Source of the DNA: Liolophura sinensis
Taxonomy: Eukaryota > Mollusca > Polyplacophora > Chitonida > Chitonidae
Direction of reading: 5' to 3'
DNA length: 64,000 nt
NCBI RefSeq assembly: GCF_032854445.1
Contig: NC_088295.1
Span: 22,865,385 to 22,929,384 of the forward strand
Shown here: piece by piece, positions 12,384-24,342 of the stretch
How positions within the stretch are numbered: position 1 is the stretch's first letter
Layout: each line of letters starts with the position of its first letter
Position numbers and translations under genes: made by a program
The notes under the pieces: model-generated
The model's input: only the letters and a program-made list of their open reading frames with translations
Told to the model about the DNA's origin: nothing
The model's database searches: none

Positions 12384-13427
12384 CAGGAAACAGCCATTAC
12401 AAATGTACTTGATTTACCGTCCATATACACATAAATTAATTTTTAGACTTTGGTTATTACCTGAACAAATTTGTCCCTTTTATAACGGCAAGACCACAGG
12501 CCGGTGCATCAAACTAGTAGACGGCCCCTTCTTATTCATGCTATGATCTGTACAGTTTTTAATATTATTTTCATATATCTTATAATTTGAAATTAGAGGC
12601 ATGTGTATTTCTAGATGACTGCTAAATAATTATATGTACGTTTTGTAACTTTTTGCCCGTTCTAGGTGTGGGACAGAGATTGGAGCTTGTCCATGTACCC
12701 CAGTATATAAAGATTAAGCACACAGCAGGTCGTCAACATTCATGCAGAACGTGGAACCCGAACACTTGTATGTCGTCTATACTCGGTAATCCTGACACGT
12801 AAATCCACCCAGAATTCAGATTAAGAGATGTACACTGTGTGTTCCATTATTAAAGACTAATTACAAAGTATGCGTCCTTTTTATGTGTGCGCGATACATA
12901 TTTTACATGCAACCCCTGACGTCCCACCCCCTATGTGAATGACAGATGCATGCTCCATGCATCCCAGCTTTAAATGCCCCTAAACATTTACAACATGCTC
13001 AGCATCGCCGAATATAGTCCCCAGAAAAAAAATATAATTCAAAATGACTTCAAGATTATGTTAGATTTCGGCGTCGCGACCAGTACTCGTACACTGACGG
13101 TATAGCCGTAGGCCTGCCCAACATCCCATCACATCATAACTGTTTACAGATAACAGAAAACGACGACAAAGGGCTATTTACATTCTATTAAATAAAATGT
13201 TCTGAATGAATGAAAAGAAACAAATATCTTGGTTCCATATCTTGAATACGGAAAGCACTTCAATCTGACGAGTCTAACAGATATACTTTTTAATTTTTTA
13301 TTTGACACTGTAATAATATCGTTTTTTTCCTCAGCATCAAGAGTTTAAAGTCAGACGCACCATCAGGTATATTGCTTGCAGCGTGGTCAAATTAAAATTC
13401 AGCAAAGTTTGATCTGTGGGATTTCCC
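12384..13427. other. Intergenic, no gene seen
   Basis: Unique-looking AT-rich DNA; nothing could be supported. Confidence 0.45.
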
Positions 13428-13481
13428 TCGGGCTCATATATTCTTGAGTACGGCGTAATACCAATCAAATTAATAAATAAA
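13428..13481 (+). repeat. 5'-truncated SINE tail
   Basis: Only the 3' end of the tRNA-headed SINE is present: TATTCTTGAGTACGGCGTAA, then TACCAATC and an AAAT-rich tail. Confidence 0.65.
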
Positions 13482-13759
13482 TGTACATGGCCTCCATCAT
13501 TTACAATCCAGACACCTGAAAATGTTTCAAAAGAATCACATGGACGTTACACAAGCCTGTTATATGTATCCATGTATTTAAAAACTGGTTAAATAAAAAA
13601 ATATGAAAACAGAATCGTTCTTGAAGTGGACTTCGCTACGTCGACAGCAAAGAAGAAACAAACAAGATAAATTTGTATTTAGATGTATTATTTAGATGTA
13701 TTTTTCCCACCTCCAGCGATACTAAAAGATGAAAATTTTGATATGCGTCATATTATATT

Positions 13760-13930
13760 TTACGAAGCCGTTAAGATCTTTGTTAAGTCGTTCGCACGAG
13801 ATCTTTGTTAATTCGTGCGCACGAGATCTGTATTAAGTCGTCCGCACGACGTTATTGCTATGTCGTGCTCACAACTTACCAAACATCTCGTCCTCCTGAC
13901 TTAACAAAGATCTCGTGCGCACGACATAAT
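13760..13930. repeat. Short repeat with direct and inverted copies of a GCACGAGATCT-containing unit
   Basis: Units of about 26 bp built on ATCTTTGTTAAGTCG and CGCACGAG occur as direct copies at 13771-13850 and as an inverted copy at 13899-13925 (CTTAACAAAGATCTCGTGCG). The structure can fold back. It is probably a non-autonomous mobile repeat. Confidence 0.7.
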
Positions 13931-14091
13931 GAGGAACCCGTCAAACTCCTTCCCGCCTGTATCATTACGGTGCTCATAAAACATGTATGAAGTACACACG
14001 CTCTGCAACGTCACAAAAGAAAACGATGCGTTCTACTGCCATTTGAACTGTCTTTGTTGCTTGTCCTCGAATTAAGAAATACAACGTAGTC

Positions 14092-14212
14092 TGACATGCT
14101 CAAATCACCAAGATAATGCACAGCAGATGGGAGCAGACGGCATGCCTGCCGAGTTCTCAAACAGGTGAGAACTCCAGACTGCTGAGCATTATCTTGGTGC
14201 TTTGAGCGTGGC
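14092..14212. repeat. Inverted repeat with nested hairpin
   Basis: Arms of about 42 bp pair (left arm core TCACCAAGATAATGCACAGC; right arm core GCTGAGCATTATCTTGGTGC) with a few mismatches. The loop carries a second perfect stem, GAGTTCTCA with TGAGAACTC (14151-14174). It is likely a small MITE or a decayed foldback element. Confidence 0.75.
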
Positions 14213-14521
14213 AAACTGCGTTCTGTTCTAACATACCATTATGAAATAATGGAGCCATTAGGGGGGGAAATAACACCGAAAATAACCGCTCTCTCCTTTT
14301 TGTTAATATGTAACGGTCTAGGTTGTTTTGTTATGTTTTGGGGCAAGACCATGTCAATGGAATGGGTGTGAAATAAATCATCCAATCAGAGCGAGGCACG
14401 TGACAGCTATTGACCAATAAATGCACATTTCCCGCCAGCACCTCTCCTTGTTACTTCGAGATCTAAATTTGAACATAACAGTTTTACGAAGAAAGAGGTG
14501 GTTTTAATCCAAATTAATACG

Positions 14522-14701
14522 CCGTTCAGACGGGCAAAGTTAATCTGGTTTAACCTGCGAAAGTGGCTTTGATCCAGTCTGACGGGCCCAGCTGGTTTAC
14601 ATGTGTCGTGTGAACGGTAACTGGATTAAATGCGTTGGATATGTGGAGGTCAGGATGACGTCGTAATTCCTAAACCAGATTAAATGTGACCGTGTGAACG
14701 G
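14522..14701. repeat. MITE-like element with 33-34-bp imperfect terminal inverted repeats
   Basis: The left end (14522-14555) begins CCGTTCAGACGGG and includes TTAATCTGGTTTAACC. The right end (14669-14701) is its inverted partner, reading CCTAAACCAGATTAAATGTG then ACCGTGTGAACGG. No transposase and no clear target-site duplication are seen. Confidence 0.6.
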
Positions 14702-16732
14702 ACAAATCCCTGAAATGGCTTAAAACCGGCTTGAAGGCACACATTTTTACAACTGGCTTAGATTTAAATCAGCTCAGATTTGATTCGGTTTAAATTTTGG
14801 CCATGTCGACGTATATTAAAAAAACTGTCAGACGTTAACGGTAGGTATGGAGCCAGGCGCGCTGACACAAGTCACAGAGGCATCCAACGACATTGAGGAA
14901 ACAACGATTGTGTGTAAAACACTGCTCAAAGAGCTGCGTTGTTCTTCAGACGGCCTCTAGTTGTAACTCCTCAAGTCGGACTCGTTCCGGTTGCCAATTA
15001 CGGACATTATCCCCTGTATTCCAACAAACTGCTATCATCGAACACAAGCTGTTCACTTCCATGGTTTGCTTGTAATATCAGTACTCCGCCGCTTTTGGAG
15101 GCGGCACTAGTAAGAGAACGTTGATAAAAACGCATCGTTGCCCATGTAGCGCTTATCCATATTAAGTACCTAGATGCCTGTTGTTAGATGCCACCTCTTT
15201 ATATCTCATACACGGGTTAAGTAAATAATTCACCTTTAAACTTAAACTTCTAACGATGTCACTTTTACGGCTCTGTAATATTTAGTGGTTTATAGGTGAA
15301 AATATTTCAATGTTTTGATAACTACATAAATTTCCTGCCCTTCTCATAATTCTAAATGGACAAGGTCAAAGTTCGCTGAATAGTAAGTTCGTGTAATTTA
15401 AAACAACTCCCATTCTTAGGCTGTTCACGAACAAATTATTCTCAGTTCCATTTGTCTACAGGGGTTGAATATGTTGTATTGTACATGTATATAAGGACAA
15501 TTGTTATCGGAGTGTGTCCATGTGAATGCCAATTATGTATTATATATTTATATTAATGTAAAGAAAGCAGTGAACACTTTACTCACAAACTGGACTGCCC
15601 AATAAAGAGAAGAACTCGGTGTTATTAGATCTATTGACATAGACTTCGAGGATGCATGTATTTATAATTGAACTATATTATATATTTGATTTTGAACTTA
15701 TTGTATGTAATATAATCTGATTATGTACTTGTAAAGACTCACAAACTGGACTGCCGAATAAAGAGAAGAACTAAAGGTCAACACGGTATTTTCCCTTCAC
15801 ATTCTTGTAGGGGACACAACAAAAACAATACCCAAGGGTCATCTCATCTTACCACCCCGGCATATGTATGATCTGTTTCGGTGGAGACACGAGCTTGTCT
15901 AAATTGTTGTAGGTGTTGTTTATTCCCTGGGAGAATTGTAAATGGCAAAAATCTCGCAGCATCAATCGACTTGTCTCTATTAATGGTTGATAACATTACC
16001 GAGATCCAGTGAACTTTTCCCCTTGCCCCAATTCTGGTCGATTAATATCCTCATAGATTCCAGAACTGAGCACATGTACACACTGGAGGCCTTCATCTAT
16101 CACGGACAAACTGGCCATACGGATACTTTAACAAGTCATTTAAGCATTCCATATCCCATCAGTTATGGGACTCTTACTATAGCGCGAAAATAAAAACACC
16201 GCTCATTCAGATTATATAATAGCTGCAATATTTGAACAGGCTGCATGTGGCCAGAAAAGTTTCCCATGTCGAATCGGTTCTATCGAAACCTTTCAATAAA
16301 TCCCAATTCTGTAGCTATAAAGAGAGTCCATACAGAGTAAGCCTACACAGCATACCTAAAGAGATGGGGACATTCTTTGGAAGGCTGCATTAGCTGCTGA
16401 AAAATCTCAGTTTATGTTTTCATTTTTTGTGTGTGAATTTCAGCGTTATTAAAGAGGAGCGTTATATTGTTGAGGGACCCGTGATTTTCAGATGCAGTTT
16501 GTGCATAAACTAATCAAAACCTTTCCCCACTGTGAACAAAAATGCTATGGTGAATGGAGGTACATATTTAGTCTGAATGAATATTCAGTAATGATTGTTT
16601 AAAGGGCACATTGTTCTAAGGGGCGGTTGTTTGTAAAGTGTAATCATGCCAATCACACCAGACAACACCTCTCCCAATCACATTATACTGACACCGGGCC
16701 AACCAGTCCTGTTTTCTTGGTTTAACCTCTCA
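14702..16732. other. Intergenic, no gene seen
   Basis: Apart from the duplicated segment at 15.6-15.8 kb I see nothing supportable. The open frames are short and lack recognisable domains. Confidence 0.45.
15570..15780 (+). repeat. Two near-identical copies of a 35-bp segment
   Basis: CTCACAAACTGGACTGCC, then AATAAAGAGAAGAACT, occurs at about 15582-15616 and again at about 15738-15772 with one substitution. The spacing of about 156 bp suggests an old tandem duplication. Confidence 0.7.
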
Positions 16733-16835
16733 GTCTCGGGTCACACAGACTCGGGTCACACGAATTCGACAACACACATCATCCTGAGTGAGAGGCCGAC
16801 GCTCTAAACTGTTAGGCCACCGAAGCGATCTCCAT
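16733..16835 (-). repeat. tRNA-like SINE head
   Basis: On the minus strand GGTGGCCTAACAGTTTAGAG resembles an A-box and TTGTCGAATTCGTG a weak B-box. No tail is recognisable. Confidence 0.4.
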
Positions 16836-16918
16836 ACTGAAAAGTTCGAAACTAAAATGTGTTGTTAATAATTACAAACTTACATACCTTGAAATATCGC
16901 GATCCTTGGTGGTGTACA

Positions 16919-18242
16919 AAGTGATGATGTGCTTTCCCGGGTCATGATGTAATTAAAATCTGCTCAGCACAATCTGATGATGTGTGTTCCCGGGTCATGA
17001 TGCGATGTAGATCTGCTCAGCACAATGTGATAATGTGTGTTGTTGGGTAATGATGTCATGTAGATCTGCTCAGCACAATGTGATGATGTATGCTCCCGGT
17101 TCATGATGTCCTGTAGACCTGCTTGCACATTGTGATGATGTGTGTTCCCGGGTCATGACGCCTTGTAGATCTGCTCAGCACAATGTGAAGATGAGTGTTC
17201 CCGGTTCATTATTCCATGTAGATCTGCTCAGCACAATGTGATGATGCGTGTCGTCGGGTAATGATGTCATGTAGATCTGCTCAGCACAATGTGATGATGC
17301 GTGTCGTCGGGTAATGATGTCATGTAGATCTGCTCAGCACAATGTGATGATTTGTGTTTTTGGGTCATGGTGTCATGTAGGTCTACTCGCACAATCTGAT
17401 GATGTGTGTTCCCGGTTCATGATGTCATGTAGATCTGCTCAGCACAATGTGATGATGTGTGTTCCCGGGTCATGACGCCTTGTAGATCTGCTCAGCACAA
17501 TGTGATGATGTGTGTTGTCCCGTAATGATGTCATGTAGATCTGCTCAGCACAATGTGATGATATGTGTTGTCGGGTAATGATGTCATGTAGATCTGCTCA
17601 GCACAATGTGATGATGAGTGTCCCCGGTTCATGAGGCCATGTAGATCTGCTCAGCACAATGTGATGATGTGTGTTGTCGGGTAATGATGTCATGTAGATC
17701 TGCTCAGCACAATGTGAGGATGTGCGTTGTCGGGTAATGATGTCATGAAGATCTGCTCAACACAATGTGATGATGTGTGTTGTCGGGTAATGATGTCATG
17801 AAGATCTGCTCAACACAACGTGATGATGTGTGTTGTCGGGTAATGATGTCATGTAGATCTGTTCAGCACAATGTGATGATGTGTGTTGTCGGGTAATGAT
17901 GTCATGTAGATCTGCTCAGCACAATGTGATGATGTGTGTTGTCGGGTAATAATGTCATGTAGATCTGTTCAGCACAATGTGATGATGTGTGTTGTCGGGT
18001 AATGATGTCATGTAGATCTGTTCAGCACAATGTGATGATGTGTGTTGTCGGGTAATGATGTCATGTAGATCTGCTCAGCACAATGTGATGATATGTGTTG
18101 TCGGGTAATGATGTCATGTAGATCTGTTCAGCACAATGTGATGATGTGTGTTGTCGGGTAATAATGTCATGTAGATCTGTTCAGCACAATGTGATGACGT
18201 GTGTTGTCGGGTAATGATGTAATGTAAATCTGGTCAGCACAT
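16919..18242. repeat. 53-bp minisatellite, about 25 copies
   Basis: Units contain GATCTGCTCAGCACAATGTG, then ATGATGTGTGTTGTCGGGTA and ATGATGTCATGTA. Two subtypes exist: one with GTTCCCGGGTCATGA, concentrated in the left third, and one with GTTGTCGGGTAATGA, which fills most of the right part. Confidence 0.96.
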
Positions 18243-19189
18243 TTGGAAGCAATGGCTAAACACTGAGAGAGATATCGGAGAAAATTAATTTTATTACACC
18301 ATTGTATTACTGTATAATACGCAATACAGAGTCTTTTATAGGATCACCAAGTGGGCTTTATCTTCAGGAAATCGGCCCAGGTGTTAATCAAACGATAATG
18401 CGAAGTTGCGACTTTACAAATGAATTCCAAAATTGGCTTTTTTTTCCTTTTGGGTCTTTTTTCACCGTGAGGTTCTAGTTTTCTTGGAAATCTAAGCTTA
18501 AATGACGACAAAAATAGCACGGTGTATTCCATTGCTTTCTCCGATTAAGCCATGTAAGAGCAAACGATGCAGCCAGACGTATTTTCTCAGCCACAATTAA
18601 GACTGTGCGGCCCACGCAATCGTACGGTTTTCCCTCAAACATCAATGATGATTCAGTATCAGGTGTTTTAATGTAGGTGATCAATCAACCTGTAGTTCCA
18701 AATTGTTTCTCTTACAGACTGACATCTTCATATGCATGACGTTCGCTTTGACCCTACAAGCTTCGATGGGAGACTAACAGTTAAAAAAAAACAACTTGAA
18801 CTTGAAATAAAGCTGTACGTCACGATTCCAAAAAGGCATTCGCTGTCCGCGTGCGTGGGAGGTAATTTGGAAAGAAAGGAATAAACCAATTTCCACAAAA
18901 AATATTCTTTGAGTGTTTTTCTTTCTTAAATATACATTTTAAACCCTAACATTTACAGAGAGTTGATTAGTGACCAGTTGGCTCGACTGACTCCAGGCTG
19001 ACTGAATTAAAAGGTTAATCTGGTTTCTGATATTTAATGATCTACAGTCTGGGTCATAATGGCTCACAGAGTGAAGTGAAATAAGAGTTTCGGTTTCCCT
19101 CTTAATAAATGCGTTCTGCGGTAATTTGAAATTACTCTGTTAAACAAGATCGCTATAGTATAGCTGTTCACTGTGTCTGCTGTTCTCGA
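18243..19189. other. Spacer between two tandem arrays
   Basis: No gene or RNA seen. Confidence 0.45.
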
Positions 19190-20573
19190 TGCTCAGTTGA
19201 CGGGGTTATGTTTTTCTGTACAATTTCTTTCACAATAAAGAGGGAACAAACTACATTAAAGAGAAACCTGTAGAAGTGCTACTGTAGATGCTCAGATGGT
19301 GGGGTTTTAAGTTTTTCTGTACAATTTCTTTCAAAATAAAGAGGAAACAAACTACATTTAAAGAGAAAACTGTAGAAGTGCTACTGTGGATGCTCAGTTG
19401 ACGGGGTTGTTTTTCTGTACAATTTCTTTCACAATAAAGAGGGAACAAACTACATTAAAGAAAAAACTGTAGAAGTGCTACTGTAGATGCTCAGTTGAAG
19501 GGGTTATGTTTTTCTGTACAATTTCTTTCACAATAAAGAGGGAACAAACTACATTAAAGAGAAAACTGTAGAAGTGCTACTGTAGATGCTCAGTTGAAGG
19601 GGTTATGTTTTTCTGTACAATTTCTTTCACAATAAAGAGGGAACAAACTACACTAAAGAGAAAACTGTAGAAGTGCTACTGTAGATGCTCAGTTGAAGGG
19701 GTTATGTTTTTTAGTACAATTTCTTTCACAATAAAGAGGGAACAAACTACATTAAAGAGAAAACTGTAGAAGTGCTACTGTAGATGCTCAGTTGAAGGGG
19801 TTATGTTTTTCTGTACAATTTCTTTCACAATAAAGAGGGAACAAACTACATTAAAGAGAAAACTGTAGAAGTGCTACTGTAGATGCTCAGTTGAAGGGGT
19901 TATGTTTTTCTGTACAATTTCTTTCACAATAAAGAGGGAACAAACTACATTAAAGAGAAACCTGTAGAAGTGCTACTGTAGATGCTCAGTTGATGGGGTT
20001 TTAAGTTTTTCTGTACAATTTCTTTCAAAATAAAGAGGGAACAAACTACATTTAAAGAGAAAACTGTAGAAGTGCTACTGTAGATGCTCAGTTGAAGGGG
20101 TTATGTTTTTCTGTACAATTTCTTTCACAATAAAGAGGGAACAAACTACATTAAAGAGAAAACTGTAGAAGTGCTACTGTAGATGCTCAGTTGAAGGGGT
20201 TATGTTTTTCTGTACAATTTCTTTCACAATAAAGAGGGAACAAACTACATTAAAGAGAAAACTGTAGAAGTGCTACTGTAGATGCTCAGTTGAAGGGGTT
20301 ATGTTTTTCTGTACAGTTTCTTTCACAATAAAGAGGGAACAAACTACATTAAAGAGAAAACTGTAGAAGTGCTACTGTAGATGCTCAGTTGAAGGGGTTA
20401 TGTTTTTCTGTACAATTTCTTTCACAATAAAGAGGGAACAAACTACATTAAAGAGAAAACTGTAGAAGTGCTACTGTAGATGCTCAGTTGAAGGGGTTAT
20501 GTTTTTCTGTACAATTTCTTTCATAATAAAGAGAGAACAAACTACATTAAAGAAAAAACTGTAGAAGTGCTAC
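19190..20573 (+). repeat. 99-bp tandem array, about 14 copies
   Basis: A highly uniform unit includes GTTGAAGGGGTTATGTTTTT, CTGTACAATTTCTTTCACAA and TAAAGAGGGAACAAACTACA. Most units on the plus strand carry AATAAA and ATTAAA, the two commonest poly(A) signals, and a T/GT-rich stretch. Two variant units about 694 bp apart share several private changes. Confidence 0.97.
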
Positions 20574-20815
20574 TGATTCTCACGGGACTCAAGAATTTCA
20601 CTATTGACAGCGTCGTGCCCTAGTGGCCCTAGTCGAGATGGACCTGGTATTCAGTCTGTTATAAAGAGCCCATGGATGCATCTATTGGATCAGTGTTATT
20701 AACTCTGGAATTTACTATGTCCTAGTCAGGTCCCTTCCCTGTTTTGAAGATGATGCTCTTCCGTCAACTTCTTTAGACGCGGTGGTGTCTTGGTGCTTCA
20801 TTTTCGGATACGAAG

Positions 20816-20880
20816 ATTTATTTATTTATTTATTTATTTGGTGTTTTACGCCGTACTCAAGAATATTTCACTTATACGAA
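20816..20880 (-). repeat. 5'-truncated SINE tail
   Basis: A TTTA-repeat, then GGTGTTTTACGCCGTACTCA and AGAATATTTCACTTATACGA: the 3' end only of the tRNA-headed SINE in minus orientation. Confidence 0.75.
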
Positions 20881-22419
20881 TTATAAGATTAGACTATTAT
20901 AGTCTTCAATTGTGTTTCCACTGACGTTTTCGATTATAAAACGATGTCTGGTGAGTGCACAGTTCCAATTCTCAAGTCTAACAGTACTACCAATTAGGAC
21001 GACACGTCACTCTGTAAAATTAAAGTCAACTATTTCTACTTATGATTTAAGTGTGGAATATGTTAGTACACCGATGTCTAGTTTCTCTGTTACCTACGTA
21101 TATGTTGAGCGATGTGGATAAACACAGTATAGAACTTATGTCCAGACGAAAATAATACCAACCCCTCGGACACACGAAGTGCTGGTTCAAACCCGGCCTT
21201 GGATAGGGAATTTGCATACATTCCCCCAGTTCACTGTTCGTTAAGTCATGGTGACAATAAGCTCGCGTGGCCGTCTACACAATCTAATGCTCCCTGAACA
21301 CCACTCTTCCTCCGAAAGTATGGTATTCATGAAAATATTTAGGTCTAGAGAGGAAGAGATGAAGTTCGTTAGTAAATTGCCATGGGCCATGCTGGGGTTT
21401 ACTCCAGGGCACTCCGATTTCATACAAAACCACAAAACCCATTGAGTGAAACGCTATCGAAATTGGTTTTAAACAAAATAAATAAAAACAATAGTGGGCT
21501 TAAGTCTTAGTACAGTTCATGGGTGAAATATATTTGAATATACAACAATTAACCGGTCTCAGTATACTCCTTGACCACCTGTGGAATATCAGCAGAACAT
21601 CCTTTAATACAGAAATGAACTAAATAACTCAACTGGAAGAAGAACACCTGCTTCCGTGAAGATATCATCCACATATAGAGTGAGGCACCGAGTCTGCAGT
21701 AAGAAAAATCTTGCGAGGAAAGATTATTTCTTCGAAATCCTCTACTCGGTTGATAGATGATCGAGGTAAACTGATAAAGTTGCTTGTTTGAAGAGTCCTT
21801 GTTGGCATTGTATTCTGATAAGGTACAATCTTCAAATCCGGGATCAAGCAAATTCTTGATCTTCTCGATTACCATCGAAAAATAGATCTCTTGAATTAAC
21901 AGTCTAATTTATGATGAGAGGAGATAACGTATTGAGCTGGTCCATATATAAGATGCGTCATCAAAAGAGTGTTGTATTTGCAGTACAGTACATTATATGA
22001 ACGGAATGAAGGCCTTATAGTAAGATTTACCTTTTCTATGCCCCGGAGAATTAGCTAAACTGATATCATGCAGTTGAGAAAAGAAACTTGAAAATACTTT
22101 TTGAAAAGCATGCAAGACGGATGCGAAAATATACATGCTCTGTCCAACATACTTTCCCCAAACCATGTACAGCTGTACTTATTAATTAACGACAGGGCGA
22201 GATTTTTTTCGAGATTAGCATGAAAACACAACATTCTGACGATATAGCAGACACTAAAATCTCTTGCCGATCTCGTGTCATGGCCTGAATATCGTGTCGT
22301 TGCCTGAATCTCACGTCCTGGTTGGAATTTTGATTCCTCGATCATTTCCTGGATCTGATTCTACAAGCGAAAATGGGAACTCAACTCATAAAGAGCAACA
22401 CTTGAACAACAATGCCAAA
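20881..22419. other. Intergenic, no gene seen
   Basis: A tRNA-like word, GCTGGTTCAAACCCGGCC, near 21181 may be a relic SINE B-box. The open frames at 21.2-22.3 kb show no domain. Confidence 0.45.
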
Positions 22420-23060
22420 CTATAGGACACGAGAATAGGAAAGCAGTGTCACATTCGGACAAGAACTACAGGACACGAGACTCGGAAAACAGTGCGACAT
22501 TCTGACGAGAACACAAGAAGAGGAACACTTAGACGGCAATGCCAAACTATAGACGAGAATAGGAAAACTGCGACATTCCGACGAGAGCTCAGGAAGAGGA
22601 ACATCTGGACGACAATGCCAAACTATAGACGAGAATAGGAAAACTGCGACATTCTGACGAGAGCTCAGGAAGAGGAACATCTGGACGACAATGCCAAACT
22701 ATAGACGAGAATAGGAAAACTGCGACATTCTGACGAGAGCTCAGGAAGAGGAACACCTGGACGACAATGCCAAACTATAGACGAGAATAGGAAAACTGCG
22801 ACATTCTGACGAGAGCTCAGGAAGAGGAACATCTGGACGACAATGCCAAACGATAGGAGACGAGAATACGAAAACAGTACGACATTCTAACGAGAACACA
22901 AGAAGAGGAACACTTAGGCGACAATGCCAAATTATATGACACGAGACGCGGAAAACAGAGCGACATTCTGACGAGAGGTCAGGAAGACGAACACCTGGAT
23001 GACAATGCCAAACTATAAGAGACGAAAATCGGATAACAGTGCGACATTCTCACGAGATTA
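22420..23060. repeat. 76-bp tandem array, about 8 copies, degenerate at both ends
   Basis: The central units repeat GACGAGAGCTCAGGAAGAGG, then AACATCTGGACGACAATGCC and AAACTATAGACGAGAATAGG. The outer copies have an insertion (ACACGAGA or GGAGACGAGA) and more substitutions, as expected if the middle was homogenised most recently. Confidence 0.93.
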
Positions 23061-24342
23061 AAATGGTGCGCTCTATAAAACCAAATATGAACTGATTTCA
23101 ACTAATTTCGCGTTAACGACTAAATCTCTATCGAATCCCCAGCTCTTATCCGGTTGTCGTCAGAATCTCTTTTGAGAATTTTGGGAATGTTGTCAGAATG
23201 TCGCGTTGGCATCCTGATATAGACTGAATCTGACGATGTCATGCGAATATGGATCGATTTTATCGGTTTGGGGCAAGTACGAGAATGTGAGAAAGATGGC
23301 CACATACGGTTTTAATATAAAATCAACAACCTTACCTATCTATCTATCTGCGAGAATGTTTGTTTTCTTGGGGAAAAAAATACGACGTTGCCCGACTTAA
23401 GTGATTAATCTCAATTACATTTCACATAAACGTCTGTCGTCAATTCTCGATATACTGTGAATCCTTTGATATATCATTCAGGTACTGAAACAGGTGTATC
23501 TGACAGAGGCAGATAGCACTGTGCCTCTGTAGCCGAAAGCATTCCTTTTGACGTGATAGGCGTGATAGATGAAAAATCACATTATCTCACGAGAAAGAAT
23601 TACTTAGGCACCAAACTAATTTATTCCCCCTGTAATAGTCATAGTATATCGGTTCACTTGCACAAACAGTTCTCGTGCGGTGTACATTTTAAGAAATCCA
23701 CGCATCACAGGAAAAATTCCTCTCTTTAACAAAAACATATCACAGATTTATTGCACTCCACAAGATTAACTATATACACTGTATATAAAATTAAAGTCTT
23801 TGCACGTCACTCAGGAAATCGTAGGTCAATATCTGTTTCATGGGGTAGACATTCTGTTAATCCTTTATACATGTATCTGATAACTCTGATTAAATGACAA
23901 ATAAAATCTTTATATATAAAAGAAATATTCACATATTTCAATGAATTTTCCGTAGTATCCCGTCGACACTAGTCCTGGTATGTGGCACCACCCTATGCAA
24001 TGTGAGTATAGGACGAAATGGAGAGACTTTCTTAACTATTTTCGTCAATTTCTCGTGTGGCACATAATTTGATACGTGTAACATCCAATGTTAACATGAA
24101 TTTAGCCAAACAGTTACCTGAACACCCTCGAAGATGTGATAAACAGGTGCAATTTAACAGTCGCATTTCACATTCATATCAAGCATATAAATGTACAGAA
24201 AATATTAAATGATTAACAAAAATGACTAATATTAGCACGAAAGCAGTCATACCAAAACCAGAGCACAATTATACATAAGCGAACAACATGATCACTGGAT
24301 CCAGCAACCGTCCGTTCCATTCCATTCATACACAACGCCCCC
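23061..24342. other. Downstream flank of the synaptotagmin-like gene
   Basis: No separate gene seen. Part (to about 23730) is probably the 3'UTR of the minus-strand synaptotagmin-like gene. Confidence 0.45.

Noticed and set aside
17-18242. CRISPR array
   Set aside because: The tandem arrays have contiguous units without unique spacers, and the window is from an animal nuclear genome.
21170-21215. tRNA gene suggested by GCTGGTTCAAACCCGGCC
   Set aside because: Only the B-box arm is recognisable; no acceptor stem or A-box at a proper distance, so it is more likely a SINE relic.
22420-22680. 86-codon minus-strand frame
   Set aside because: It is part of the 76-bp tandem array; the period breaks the frame beyond it and there is no domain.
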